From the NCBI RefSeq assembly GCF_004151235.1, contig NZ_JUIV01000021.1, positions 21,092-85,091 of the forward strand: DNA of 64,000 bases, in the 5' to 3' direction. The notes below the pieces were generated by a model that did not search any database, was not told where the DNA came from, and saw only the letters and a list, made by a program, of their open reading frames with translations. Within the stretch, counting starts at the first letter, position 1. Each line of letters begins with the position of its first letter. This DNA is from Flavobacterium anhuiense (lineage in GTDB: Bacteria; Bacteroidota; Bacteroidia; Flavobacteriales; Flavobacteriaceae). Shown piece after piece: positions 16,831 through 26,058 of this stretch. The position numbers and the translations under genes are program-made.

Positions 16831-17820
16831 ATGAAATTAAAAATCAAGGTTTTATTAATTTTTCTCATTACTGCTTTCCACTCTTATTCCCAGGAGGGAA
16901 TACCTGTTTATTCTGATTATTTGTCTGATAATTATTATCTTATTCACCCTTCTATGGCAGGTGCAGCCAATTGCGCCAAAATAAGATTAACAGCTAGAAA
17001 ACAATGGTTTGGAGAAGAAGATTCTCCTTCATTGCAAACTTTGAGTTTTAACGGAAGAATTGGCGAACGTTCTGGAGCTGGGATTATTGTTTTTAATGAT
17101 AAAAACGGATATCATTCTGAAAAAGGTGTAAAATTGACTTATGCGCATCATATTATGTTTTCGAGAGATGAACTGGATTTAAATCAGCTGTCTTTTGGAA
17201 TTAGCGGAGGTTTGATTCAAAACCAATTAGACGAAACAAAATTTGGAAACACATTTGATCCAATAGTTTTTGGTTCCATTCAGAAAGATTCGTATTTCAA
17301 TATTGATGTTGGAGCTTCTTATAATTATTTGAATTTCTATGCACACGCAACAGTTCAAGGATTATTAGAAACAAGAAGAGAATTATATTCAGATTACGAA
17401 AGCGATAATCTTAGAAAGTTTTTATTGAGTGCTGGTTATGTATTTGGTAAAAACGACAATTGGACTTGGGAGCCTTCGATTCTTTTTCAGCTATTTGATC
17501 AGACAAAAGAAAAAACACTCGACATAAATATGAAAGCCTACAAAAACATGGATTTTGGAAGTCTATGGGCTGCATTATCTTATAGAAGAGGTTTTGATGG
17601 CGCACAATATGTTTCAGGAAGTGGCGTAGCATCTCAGAAATTACAATACTTTACACCAATTATTGGAGTTAACTTTAAGAATTTTATGTTTGCTTATACG
17701 TATTCTCAAGTAATGGGAGATGTTAAGTTTGACACTGGCGGATATCATCAAATTACTTTAGGAATTAATTTGTTCTGTAAAAAAGAGCGTTACGATTGTA
17801 ACTGTCCTGCCATTAACTAA
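16831..17820 (+). CDS. PorP/SprF family type IX secretion membrane protein
   Basis: 329 residues with a signal peptide ending at HSYSQ (about residue 21). The start of the mature protein, YSDYLSDNYYLIHPSMAGA, and the following RLTARKQWFG are diagnostic of the PorP/SprF family of outer-membrane barrels that assist export or surface attachment of T9SS substrates. A Cys-rich end (KKERYDCNCPAIN) is present. Such genes often follow a large gliding-motility-associated adhesin gene; none is adjacent here, since the preceding gene is on the other strand. Its substrate therefore cannot be assigned. Confidence 0.93.
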   Translation: MKLKIKVLLIFLITAFHSYSQEGIPVYSDYLSDNYYLIHPSMAGAANCAKIRLTARKQWFGEEDSPSLQTLSFNGRIGERSGAGIIVFNDKNGYHSEKGVKLTYAHHIMFSRDELDLNQLSFGISGGLIQNQLDETKFGNTFDPIVFGSIQKDSYFNIDVGASYNYLNFYAHATVQGLLETRRELYSDYESDNLRKFLLSAGYVFGKNDNWTWEPSILFQLFDQTKEKTLDINMKAYKNMDFGSLWAALSYRRGFDGAQYVSGSGVASQKLQYFTPIIGVNFKNFMFAYTYSQVMGDVKFDTGGYHQITLGINLFCKKERYDCNCPAIN

Positions 17821-17830
17821 ATTTATTTTT

Positions 17831-18349
17831 ATGCTGATTAAATCTGTAAACGGAAAATCACCTCTTATTCCAGAGGATTGTTATGTGGCCGAAAATGCTA
17901 CTATTGTTGGAGATGTTACTTTTGGAGAATCTTGCAGCGTTTGGTTTAATGCTGTTGTAAGGGGAGATGTTCATTTTATTAAAATTGGAAACAAGGTAAA
18001 CATTCAAGATGGAGCTGTAATTCATTGTACGTATCAAAAACACCCAACGATTATAGGAAATAACGTTTCAATTGGCCATAATGCAATTGTTCACGGTTGT
18101 ACGATTCATGATAATGTTTTAATCGGAATGGGAGCAATTGTAATGGATAATTGCGTGGTAGAAAGCAATGCTATAATTGCTGCAGGGGCTGTAGTTACTC
18201 AAAACACGGTTGTAACTTCTGGAAGTATTTATGCAGGTGTTCCTGCCAAAAAAGTAAAAGACATTGATCAGTCTGATTTTGCAGGCGAAATAGAACGTAT
18301 TTCGAATAATTACGTAATGTATTCGAGTTGGTTCAAAAACGAAGAATAG
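17831..18349 (+). CDS. Gamma-carbonic anhydrase family protein
   Basis: 172-residue left-handed beta-helix protein with hexapeptide repeats. The core has VWFNAVVRGDVHFIKIG, NIQDGAVIHC, and the metal-site His pattern SIGHNAIVHGCTIHDNVLIGMGA, as in YrdA/PaaY-type proteins. It should be a trimeric zinc or iron enzyme or a related acyltransferase-like protein; family members range from active anhydrases to inactive ones. It starts 10 bp after the PorP/SprF gene, probably co-transcribed, without an obvious functional link. Confidence 0.93.
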   Translation: MLIKSVNGKSPLIPEDCYVAENATIVGDVTFGESCSVWFNAVVRGDVHFIKIGNKVNIQDGAVIHCTYQKHPTIIGNNVSIGHNAIVHGCTIHDNVLIGMGAIVMDNCVVESNAIIAAGAVVTQNTVVTSGSIYAGVPAKKVKDIDQSDFAGEIERISNNYVMYSSWFKNEE

Positions 18350-18404
18350 AAATTCCAAATTCCAAGAGTCTAGGCTTTTTGGAATTTGGAATTTTCTTTT
18401 TTTT
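18350..18404 (+). terminator. Hairpin terminator built from AAATTCC words
   Basis: AAATTCCAAATTCCAA (18350-18365) pairs exactly with TTGGAATTTGGAATTT (18379-18394) around a 13-nt loop, and TCTTTTTTTT follows. It sits directly after the carbonic anhydrase stop. The AAATTCC word repeats also appear at 4570-4610, so this terminator may derive from a dispersed repeat. Confidence 0.75.
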
Positions 18405-18418
18405 GAATTTCAAAGAAA

Positions 18419-19132
18419 TTAGAGGTTGATTTTCTCGAAGAAAGTATTTTTGTAGCTTTCACTGATTGGAATTCTTTTATCGCTTATTAACACCTTATTT
18501 TTCTGAATCGATTTTACATGTTTGATATTAATAATGTAAGATCTGTGAATTCTGGCAAAACCTTTGCTTGAAAGCAAATTTTCAAGTTTTATTAGACTAA
18601 TTAATGTCAATGTAAATTTATTATCTGTAGTGTAAATTTTGACATAATCTTTAAGGCCTTCAATAAAAAGGATATCGGCAAAATTCAATTTTACGTTTTC
18701 ATATTCAGCTCGAACAAACATAAAATCTTGTTCTATTTCAGGCGTATTACTGCTTTCTGTAAGAGTTTGAGTTGCCGTGGGATGTAAAACTTGTTGTGCT
18801 CTAACAACTGCTTTTAGAAATCGGTGAAACGGAATTGGTTTTACCAAATAATCGACGGCACCGAGATTAAATCCTTCTACGGCATAATCAGAATAAGCAG
18901 TTGTGAAAATGACTAGAGGTTTTTTCTCGATAGTATTTAAAAAGTCAATTCCAGAAAAATGCGGCATCTGAATATCCAGAAAAATCAAATCGACATTATT
19001 CTGGTTAATAAATGAAACGGCATCGATAGCATTATTGAAAGTGCTGATCAGTTCAAGAGTATCTACTTTTTTGACAAAATCCTCTAATAGTTCTACCGCT
19101 AAAGGTTCGTCATCAATAATTACACATTTCAT
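18419..19132 (-). CDS. LytTR-type response regulator
   Basis: 237-residue response regulator when started at the ATG before MKCVIIDDEP; an upstream ATG at 19168 would add 12 polar residues. The receiver domain has the acidic pair IIDDEP, phospho-acceptor Asp53 in DLIFLDIQMP, and FTTAYSDYAVEGF with the conserved Thr/Ala region and LVKPIPFHRF Lys. The C-terminal LytTR DNA-binding domain (about 140-237) includes FIEGLKDYVKIYT and FARIHRSYIINIKHV. Its likely partner is the LytS/YesM-type kinase at 19963, with an exported dioxygenase gene between them on the same strand. Confidence 0.95.
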   Translation of the reverse strand: MKCVIIDDEPLAVELLEDFVKKVDTLELISTFNNAIDAVSFINQNNVDLIFLDIQMPHFSGIDFLNTIEKKPLVIFTTAYSDYAVEGFNLGAVDYLVKPIPFHRFLKAVVRAQQVLHPTATQTLTESSNTPEIEQDFMFVRAEYENVKLNFADILFIEGLKDYVKIYTTDNKFTLTLISLIKLENLLSSKGFARIHRSYIINIKHVKSIQKNKVLISDKRIPISESYKNTFFEKINL

Positions 19133-19239
19133 CTTTTCTGGATTAGTTTTTAAAATTTCATTTCGCATTCAAAAGTAGTTTGAAACCAGTAAATTAAGTT
19201 TTAAAATTTTCATAAAATACTGGTTTTTACAAATCAAAA

Positions 19240-19950
19240 TTATGCGTTAACGGTTATCGTTTTTGTAAGTGTATATCCATCTGTTAGGTTGCCAGTCATT
19301 GTAGCCAATTCCTCAGCTAAACTATCGGCAAAAATATTGTCCCTTGCATTTGTAGTATCTGCCTGTCCATGTGCAGCATAATTTGTGCTTGAATATACTT
19401 GACTAGAAATTGTTTCCGGAAAGGCAATCTGTGTTACCAATAATGAATTTCCTGCGTTGGATAAAACTTCTACATGAATATGCGGAGCTCTTCCTTGATA
19501 CCAGCCAGGATAAATAGAGATAAAAGAAACTTCTCCATTAGCGTTTGAAGTTTGTCTTCCTCTCAAGAAATGGACAGAAGTATAATCGGTCTGCTGCATT
19601 TGAGTGCCTCCGTATTCAGAATAATTTCCGTCTTTGTCACAATGCCAGACGTCGACCAAAACTCCCGAAAGAGGTTCGCAATTGTTATTCTTGTTTTCAA
19701 TTTTTAAATTGATCAATAGCGCAATTCCAACCCGGTCAGATTTGATGTTTTCTAAAACCAGCTGACTTGGCGTTTTGATAGGGAACGGGCCTTTTGTCTC
19801 TGAAGGAGAAACAGTACAACTTCCGTCTCCAGAATTGCTAGAGTCGCTATCATCATTGTCACTTTTTGAACATGATTCTAAAAATTTTGAAGCGGTTGCC
19901 AATGAAGCAATGCCCAAAATACCATTTCGGATAAATTTTTTTCTGTCCAT
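19240..19950 (-). CDS. Exported intradiol ring-cleavage dioxygenase-like protein
   Basis: 236 residues. The N terminus MDRKKFIRNG, then a hydrophobic stretch and LESCSKS (Cys27), suggest an exported lipoprotein. The fold is that of the protocatechuate/catechol dioxygenase family: VDVWHCDKDGNYSEY supplies a Tyr (Tyr111), and YPGWYQGRAPHIHVEV supplies Tyr148, His158 and His160. These four fit the non-heme Fe(III) ligand set. Exported members are known, but substrates are mostly unknown. It lies between the sensor kinase gene (12 bp upstream) and the response regulator gene, so it probably belongs to the same regulated unit. Confidence 0.88.
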   Translation of the reverse strand: MDRKKFIRNGILGIASLATASKFLESCSKSDNDDSDSSNSGDGSCTVSPSETKGPFPIKTPSQLVLENIKSDRVGIALLINLKIENKNNNCEPLSGVLVDVWHCDKDGNYSEYGGTQMQQTDYTSVHFLRGRQTSNANGEVSFISIYPGWYQGRAPHIHVEVLSNAGNSLLVTQIAFPETISSQVYSSTNYAAHGQADTTNARDNIFADSLAEELATMTGNLTDGYTLTKTITVNA

Positions 19951-19962
19951 AATCAGTTGTCT

Positions 19963-21078
19963 TTAATCTATTGCGGTTTTAATTTCGTCTAACTTTAAAT
20001 TTAGATGAACTCGGTAATATTTATTATTCTGAGTAATGGTTAGTGTGTGTGCATTTGGATAAAGAAGATCAAGGCGGCTTTGAATATTTACTAATCCAAT
20101 TCCTGAGTTTTCGGGATCCTTTACATAATTTTCAATTGCATTTTCGATCCAAAAATCAAGATTGTGATCTGTAATAAGAATTTTGATTTTTACGTGGGCT
20201 GCGCCTTTATAATCGGTTCCGTATTTAAAAGCATTTTCTACAAAAGAAATCAATAACAAAGGCTCAATAAATTTGTTTTTGGTATCTCCATGTACATTAA
20301 TCACAATGTCTTCAATATTATTTAATCGCAGTTTTTGCAATTCGATATAATTCTGAATATAATTGACCTCTTTTTCTAAAGCCACCGTTTTGTTATCTGT
20401 TTCATACAGCATATAGCGCATTAGTTCAGACAAGGTCACGATGGCATCAGGGACCAAATCAGATTTTTTGTGTGCCAAAGAATAAATACTGTTTAAAGAA
20501 TTAAATAAAAAATGCGGGTTGGTTTGTTTACGCAAATAGATTAATTCAGTATTTGTTCTATGTGTTTCGGCGATTAGTTTATTTTGCTGATTGTTATAAA
20601 ATTCAGTTAATGTTCTAATAATTGCAGAAATCGTAATAATCAGGATATAGAAAAATGATGGAGCAATCTTGAAAAAAAATGGCTGTCTCATTTCTATTCT
20701 GTGACGCATTCTACCATCTCTTGGAAAAAAATGCGGATCACGAATAATGGTGTCAGCATGCATCATGTTTTCGGGCCTTAAATGTCTAAATTCAGGAATA
20801 AAATAATTTAATCGTATTACCAGAAATAGCGCAATCAGACCAATGGCACATGCGCCGTACAGCCAATATTTTTTTTGCAGCAGATAATTTGGAACCAAAT
20901 AAAAATAGTTCAGATAAAACAAGAAAATCCCTGAAAGCCATTGGGCATAAAAATCATTGTCGAGCTTAAACGGACTTTCATAAAACTGAATTAATGAAGT
21001 CAGAATAAAGAAAATCCAAATCATGAAATGGAATAATATTTTGTTATAGCCTGTATTTTTAATGGTATCGATCTGCAT
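19963..21078 (-). CDS. LytS/YesM-type sensor histidine kinase
   Basis: 371-residue membrane kinase of the His_kinase (PF06580) class. Membrane segments lie near residues 14-30, 47-63, 72-90 and 140-156, with a His/Arg-rich loop (about 98-133) that may face the periplasm. The phospho-acceptor motif is NPHFLFNSLNSIYSL with His189. The ATPase part has SFVENAFKYGTDYK (N box) and NSGIGLVNIQSRL (G box). The ATG follows the DUF4907 stop immediately (TAAATG), implying translational coupling. It pairs with the LytTR regulator downstream. Confidence 0.94.
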   Translation of the reverse strand: MQIDTIKNTGYNKILFHFMIWIFFILTSLIQFYESPFKLDNDFYAQWLSGIFLFYLNYFYLVPNYLLQKKYWLYGACAIGLIALFLVIRLNYFIPEFRHLRPENMMHADTIIRDPHFFPRDGRMRHRIEMRQPFFFKIAPSFFYILIITISAIIRTLTEFYNNQQNKLIAETHRTNTELIYLRKQTNPHFLFNSLNSIYSLAHKKSDLVPDAIVTLSELMRYMLYETDNKTVALEKEVNYIQNYIELQKLRLNNIEDIVINVHGDTKNKFIEPLLLISFVENAFKYGTDYKGAAHVKIKILITDHNLDFWIENAIENYVKDPENSGIGLVNIQSRLDLLYPNAHTLTITQNNKYYRVHLNLKLDEIKTAID

Positions 21079-21411
21079 TTACAATTTTATTTTTAATAAA
21101 ATTAGTTCATTTTTGTTTACCGTTGGGGATAAGTTTTGTTTGAGTTTCTGTTTTACAAGACCAGCAACTTTTAGAGCATCGCTTTCTGTTTCAAAACTTT
21201 TAGTGTCACTTATTACAGGAATAATGGATTGTTTAATTATGATTTTTTCTTTGTAGGCAATTGTATAACCCCATCCAGAATTTGTTTTGAAAGATGCAGA
21301 TGTTAAAGCTTCTTTTTTTGTGCATGCACTGAAAAGTAAAAGGACTGTAAAAACCATTAAATTCTTCTGGATATTACTCCAGAAGAATTGTTTAATATTA
21401 GTTATCGTCAT
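21079..21411 (-). CDS. DUF4907 family lipoprotein
   Basis: 110 residues. A hydrophobic segment ends in the lipobox-like LFSACTKK (Cys about 30). The mature part GWGYTIAYKEKIIIKQSIIPVI followed by FETESDALKVAGLVKQKL matches DUF4907 as I know it. It overlaps the end of the Kelch gene by 14 bp and abuts the kinase ATG, so all three are tightly coupled. Location as a lipoprotein beside a membrane kinase suggests a periplasmic accessory or ligand-presenting role; this is inference only. Confidence 0.75.
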   Translation of the reverse strand: MTITNIKQFFWSNIQKNLMVFTVLLLFSACTKKEALTSASFKTNSGWGYTIAYKEKIIIKQSIIPVISDTKSFETESDALKVAGLVKQKLKQNLSPTVNKNELILLKIKL

Positions 21412-22405
21412 CGCTTTGTTCGTCTAATGGCTTAAATTCCCAGGCATCATCAAAGTAAGTAGAACCAATTCGTCCTAACATATAGAATCCGCGGTTATTG
21501 ATGGCAAAACCAACAGCATCGGTTCTTGTTGCGCCTTCCATTGGAGTTCTTTCTGTCCATAAATCAGTTGACGGATTGTACTCCCAAACTGTTTTGATGT
21601 TTTCACCTCCTACAACATATCCTAAACCATTCATAGAAAAACTTGAAGCATTAGAACGTACAATCGCATAATCGTCGTTGTAGCTGTAATCGTCATCAGT
21701 ATCTTTATCAATATCACGTTTTCTTGTCCAAACATCTGTTGATGGATCAAACTCCCAGAAATCTTCTTGATAAACACCATTATTTACACCTGTTACCAAA
21801 TATGCTTTGTCTGCAATTGTAAATACAGTTGCATTACGTCTTTTGTTACCGCTAAAACCATTTACTAGAGTCCAAGTATTGGCTTGATCATCGTATTGAT
21901 AAAAATCCTTTAGATAGTTTCCGTCATAACCCGTTCCAAAATAGGCTTTACCGCCAACTTGAAAACCTACAGCTGCATAACGTGCCGTTCCTGCAAAATC
22001 TGTTTTTTGTGTCCAGCTGTTTGCAGTAGGGTCGTATTGATAAAAGTCTTTCAGCTTGTTTGTTCCGTCATAACCAAGACCTACATAACCTTTTTCGTTT
22101 AATGCAAAACTAGAAGCAGAACTTCTTCCAACACCACCAAAATCAGCTTTTTGTTCCCAATAATCTCCATTTGAATTGTAAACCCAAAGATCTTTTAAAT
22201 AAACGTCGCCAGTATAACCACCTACTACGTAAGCATAATCTCCGATAACAAAGCTTGTAGCACTAGATCTTGCAGGGCCATCAAAGGCTGATTTTTTAAT
22301 CCAGTTTCCTACCAAATCATCATCGTCATCATCATTGCTGCAGCTTATAAAAAAGAGGCTTGAAAAAAGCGCTGTGAATAAAATTCCTTTTTTTAGATTA
22401 ATCAT
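21398..22405 (-). CDS. Kelch-repeat lipoprotein
   Basis: 335 residues. Signal peptide with lipobox FFISCSND (Cys22), followed by an Asp-rich linker and six Kelch-type blades of about 48 residues. The repeated pattern is GR/AR-SSATSF, then Y-VVGGYTG, then DLWVYN or DFYQYD and W-QK-DF. The blades should close a beta-propeller on the outer or inner face of the outer membrane. The C terminus is Asp-rich. It lies 12 bp after the barrel-like gene and overlaps DUF4907 by 14 bp. A ligand-binding role is plausible from the fold but unproven. Confidence 0.9.
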   Translation of the reverse strand: MINLKKGILFTALFSSLFFISCSNDDDDDDLVGNWIKKSAFDGPARSSATSFVIGDYAYVVGGYTGDVYLKDLWVYNSNGDYWEQKADFGGVGRSSASSFALNEKGYVGLGYDGTNKLKDFYQYDPTANSWTQKTDFAGTARYAAVGFQVGGKAYFGTGYDGNYLKDFYQYDDQANTWTLVNGFSGNKRRNATVFTIADKAYLVTGVNNGVYQEDFWEFDPSTDVWTRKRDIDKDTDDDYSYNDDYAIVRSNASSFSMNGLGYVVGGENIKTVWEYNPSTDLWTERTPMEGATRTDAVGFAINNRGFYMLGRIGSTYFDDAWEFKPLDEQSDDDN

Positions 22406-22417
22406 AGTGTATTTAAT

Positions 22418-23261
22418 TTATTGTTTGTATTTGATCCCTATTCCTAAAACATAGCCATTTCCGGTATTATAGTCGTAAACCTTATGGTCATTGCTATCTA
22501 GTAAATTGTATTTTTTGTTGAAATCATAACCAGCTTTAAAATTTAAAAACCAATTGCCGGCAACATTTCTTTCGTATTCTAAAGCCGAAGTCATTTGTGA
22601 TAAAATGGTTTTTTCGGCATTGTTTTCTGTACTGGATGTTTCGTCCAAATGATAAAAATTTCCATTAAAGCTATTCGTCAGACTAAATTTGTTTCGGTCA
22701 TTATTAGAATAAGAAATTTTGGAATCAGGAAATCCGATTCTAAAATTGATTTTCTCATTCATTTTATAATCAAAAGCAGCAATCGGCGTAATCTTTGGCG
22801 CTCCAAAAATGGATGTTCGACCTGCTCCGACAATTACATTTAGTTTTGAACCAATCTTCTGACTGATTTCTAAACTTCCTAAAACAGTAACATCTGAAAA
22901 ATCCAATTTGATTTGAAAATTTGCCGTTGGAATAACAGAAAGCTTCCATTTTGTTTTTTCTGCTATTTCAGACGAATACTCAAACTTGTTTTGAACTTGG
23001 TTGAATTTTTCCTGATCTGCGTAAAAATTGTATGGATTCAATTCGTAATTCACTTTCAAATTAGAATATTCCAACGTGTTCGCTATTTTGCTTTTTGTTC
23101 CTAGTTTCTTCTGATAAAAAACAGCAATGTTTGTTTCGTTAAAATTTATCTTTTCTGTTGGCTCAGTTTTGAAATTAACAGCAGCACTAAAATTTTCCTG
23201 AGCTTTTAAACCTAAAAATGAAATCAAAAAAAACAGAACAAACTAAAAACCTTACTTTCAT
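22418..23261 (-). CDS. Outer-membrane beta-barrel-like protein (DUF6268-like) with apparent signal-peptide frameshift
   Basis: The readable frame from TTG 23227 gives 269 residues with a clipped signal, MISFLGLKAQEN. An ATG at 23261 starts MKVRFLVCSVF, but it is one base out of frame at a run of eight T (minus strand, 23226-23233) and hits TAG soon after. Removing one T would join them into MKVRFLVCSVFLISFLGLKA plus QEN, a textbook signal peptide. The body has alternating beta-strand patterns and repeated aromatic ends, and ends in GIGIKYKQ. It resembles the DUF6268 barrel type; that family name is tentative. It is the first gene of the Kelch/kinase unit. Confidence 0.7.
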
Positions 23262-23469
23262 TATTTATTTTATTGGTTCAAAATTAGACGGATGAAGCCC
23301 TTAAAAAAAAGAAGATATATATATGACGTGTTTTGATAGACAAAATCACCGTTTTTAAGGTCGAATTAAAATTTAAGAACAAGATTCAGGTTATAGATCA
23401 ATTTGTACAGTCTGTAGCTTAAAAAAGTGCGATAGTATATGTTATAGTGTGTCGCCAAAGTGTGCAATT

Positions 23470-23477
23470 TATATTTG
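23470..23477 (+). promoter_or_regulatory. Possible promoter -7 element of the DUF4270 gene
   Basis: TATATTTG fits TAnnTTTG and lies 15 bp before the ATG at 23493. A clear TTG at the -33 position is missing (GTG at the right spacing). Confidence 0.45.
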
Positions 23478-23492
23478 CTCAAAAATTAAATT

Positions 23493-24818
23493 ATGCACAA
23501 GTTTATTTTGATACTGCTTTTTGTACTAAGCTTATTTTCATGTGGTACAGATACAGATACTGGAGAATTTACTGTTGGGTCAGATTATTTGGCTTTAAGC
23601 AACAAAGTGATTTTAATTGACACGGTCACAGTTAATATGTCAACGATTAATTTTGATTCACTGGCAACTTCCAGCCGAGGTAGAATTCTGATAGGAAATT
23701 ACGATGATCCTATTTTCGGAAAAGTAAAATCGGATAGTTACTTTCAGCTTTCTACTAGCAATTATGTTTTGTCTAGTGTGGGGTCAGATACAGAGTCTGT
23801 GAATTATGTGTTTGATTCCATTTCTATGATTCTTAAGTATGACAGGTATTATTATGGAGATACTACAAAAGTCCAGACGTTTAATATCCATAGACTAACT
23901 CAAAAAGTGAAACCAAACAAAGAGGATAATAATTTCTATAATAATTCGACGCTGACTTATAGTTCGGAAAGTTTGGGTACAATATCTTATAAGCCGCGAC
24001 CGAAGGAAAAAGATTCGATTAATATTCAAATGAGTAAAGAATTTGGGGAAGCTCTTTTTCAAAAAATAAAGAAAAGAGAAGTTACAGATTTTGACAGTTT
24101 TACAGAATATTTGAAAGGGTTTGTATTGGTTCCAGAAAATTCAAGTTCTTCCAATGTTATCGGATTTAGTGTTTCGGAAAGCAAGGTTCGGTTGTATTAT
24201 TCAAAGTATAAAACAGATAGTGAAACTCCATATATAATCGATTTTTCGATTTTAGACACTTCGAAACAGTTTAACTCTATTTCGCTCGACAAAACAGGAA
24301 CCATCCTGCAAAATCTCCCTGTATCTACTGGTACATTATCAAGTACACTAGTCAATAACCAAGGATTTATACAATCTGGAACAGGTGTTGCATGTCGGGT
24401 CGATTTTCCAAACATAAAACAGTTTAAGAATATTTCGGCAAACGGTGCTATTGTCGATGCAGAATTGATTCTTAAACCGATTAATAATACTTATTCAGAA
24501 AAATATCCTCTAGCTGATTCGCTAACTGTTTATGTGGGAGATAATTTAAACAGAATAAGCGGAACTCTTGTGAATGCCGCTGGCTCTTCAGTTTACGGAA
24601 AACTGAGTAAAAGCACTGATGAATTTAACGAAAATGTTGGGTACTCAATTTCGGTTGGAAACTTTCTTCAAAAGGAAATGCTGAAACAATCTGATTCAAG
24701 ATCATCGCTTATTTTGACATTGCCAGGAATTGCACAGTCTGTTAACCGAATAGTTTTAGGTGATCAGAAGCACTTGAACAATAAAATTCAGTTGAAAATT
24801 TATTACATCTCTTACTAA
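23493..24818 (+). CDS. DUF4270 family lipoprotein
   Basis: 441-residue lipoprotein with lipobox LSLFSCGTD (Cys17). Early features are typical of DUF4270: TVNMSTINFDSLATSSRGRILIGNYDDPIFGKVKS, given here as separate motifs TINFDSLATS, LIGNYDDPIFG and SDSYFQLS, plus VFDSISMILKYDRYYYGDTT. Later segments are beta-rich, ending IQLKIYYISY. It is Bacteroidota-specific and of unknown function. The stop is directly followed by the ATG of the next outer-membrane protein gene, so the pair is probably translated together. Confidence 0.85.
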   Translation: MHKFILILLFVLSLFSCGTDTDTGEFTVGSDYLALSNKVILIDTVTVNMSTINFDSLATSSRGRILIGNYDDPIFGKVKSDSYFQLSTSNYVLSSVGSDTESVNYVFDSISMILKYDRYYYGDTTKVQTFNIHRLTQKVKPNKEDNNFYNNSTLTYSSESLGTISYKPRPKEKDSINIQMSKEFGEALFQKIKKREVTDFDSFTEYLKGFVLVPENSSSSNVIGFSVSESKVRLYYSKYKTDSETPYIIDFSILDTSKQFNSISLDKTGTILQNLPVSTGTLSSTLVNNQGFIQSGTGVACRVDFPNIKQFKNISANGAIVDAELILKPINNTYSEKYPLADSLTVYVGDNLNRISGTLVNAAGSSVYGKLSKSTDEFNENVGYSISVGNFLQKEMLKQSDSRSSLILTLPGIAQSVNRIVLGDQKHLNNKIQLKIYYISY

Positions 24819-26054
24819 ATGAAAAATAGAATTTTTTTATGGAGTTGCTTCCTTTTGATGTCGCTGACTTCATTTTCTCAAAGTATTTCGAGTTCTCCAT
24901 ATTCGCTTTACGGTGTTGGAAGTTTGTATGATTCAGATTTTGGCTATTTGCCTTCAATTGGTGGTTCTGGAATTGCTTTGCCTTCAGATACTTTTATTAA
25001 TAATTTAAATCCAGCTTCTTTAGGATCCATGTATCAAAATCATTTTCTTTTTGATATTGGAGGAAAAGCGATTGCCACAACTTATCAGAGCAGTAATCGA
25101 GAAGAAAAGCGAAATAATTTTCAGTTTTCTCATTTGGCATTTGCTTTTCCAGTTACAAAAAACTCTGGTTTTAGTTTGGCACTTCGTCCATATTCTAGTT
25201 CGGTATTCAAAATTTCTAATTTAAAACTTCCAATTACTGACAGCCAAGAATATTATTATGTTACAGCACAAGGATCTGGAGGTTTGAATAATTTGGATTT
25301 TTCATACGGATATAGATTTGGAAAAAAGTTGGCAGTAGGAGCGACAGGAACATTCCTTTTTGGAAATACGGTTGATGATCGTGCTTTTTTAATTTCAAAT
25401 ACAATCACAACTGTACATAAGAAAACAGATTATAGAGGAGTTCGTGCAACTTTGGGAGCTCAGTTTAAAGTAGATTCTACATTTACAATTGGAATGACTG
25501 TTAAAGTTCCTTCCAGAATCAATGCTTCCAAAGTGCAATCGGTAACAAGTATTACAGATGAAGTAGAATCTTCTATAGAAACCGATAAAGCCTCAGACGT
25601 AGATGATTATTACATTCCTTTAGAAATAGGTTTTGGAGCTAGTAAGCGATTTAGAAATAATCTGAATGTAACTTTAGATTACGAAAGGAGTTTATGGAAA
25701 GATACCAATCAGTCTGAGCTTTATGGAAAGTTTGTAAATCAAGATCGTTTTGCGCTGGGGTTTACTTACAGTGCCAAAAAGAATGTTAGAAGATATTGGG
25801 ATAGAGTAGGATATGCGGCTGGTGTAAATTTTGATAATGGTTATCTCGAAGTTGACAAACAGCGTGTTAACAGTGCGTCTATTTCTATCGGACTAAATCT
25901 TCCAATTGAAAACACATTTTCATCACTTAATGTCTCTTATTCTTACGGACAGAAAGGTAGAATTGCAAATGATTTAATAAAAGAAAACTACCATAAAATA
26001 TCATTAAACTTATCATTGGACGGAATTTGGTTTGTCAAGCGAAAGTTTGAATAA
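24819..26054 (+). CDS. Outer-membrane beta-barrel protein paired with DUF4270
   Basis: 411 residues with a signal peptide ending LTSFSQ (about residue 21). The mature start SISSSPYSLYGVGSL and SGIALPSDTFINNLNPASLG recall FadL/PorV-like barrels of Bacteroidota, and the rest alternates as amphipathic strands (FDIGGKAIATTY, FGFGASKRF, LNLPIENTFSSLNVSYSYG). The start abuts the DUF4270 stop (TAAATG). In my knowledge this pairing is common in flavobacteria, but no function is established. A joint surface complex is inferred from the coupling. Confidence 0.75.
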   Translation: MKNRIFLWSCFLLMSLTSFSQSISSSPYSLYGVGSLYDSDFGYLPSIGGSGIALPSDTFINNLNPASLGSMYQNHFLFDIGGKAIATTYQSSNREEKRNNFQFSHLAFAFPVTKNSGFSLALRPYSSSVFKISNLKLPITDSQEYYYVTAQGSGGLNNLDFSYGYRFGKKLAVGATGTFLFGNTVDDRAFLISNTITTVHKKTDYRGVRATLGAQFKVDSTFTIGMTVKVPSRINASKVQSVTSITDEVESSIETDKASDVDDYYIPLEIGFGASKRFRNNLNVTLDYERSLWKDTNQSELYGKFVNQDRFALGFTYSAKKNVRRYWDRVGYAAGVNFDNGYLEVDKQRVNSASISIGLNLPIENTFSSLNVSYSYGQKGRIANDLIKENYHKISLNLSLDGIWFVKRKFE

Positions 26055-26058
26055 TAAT

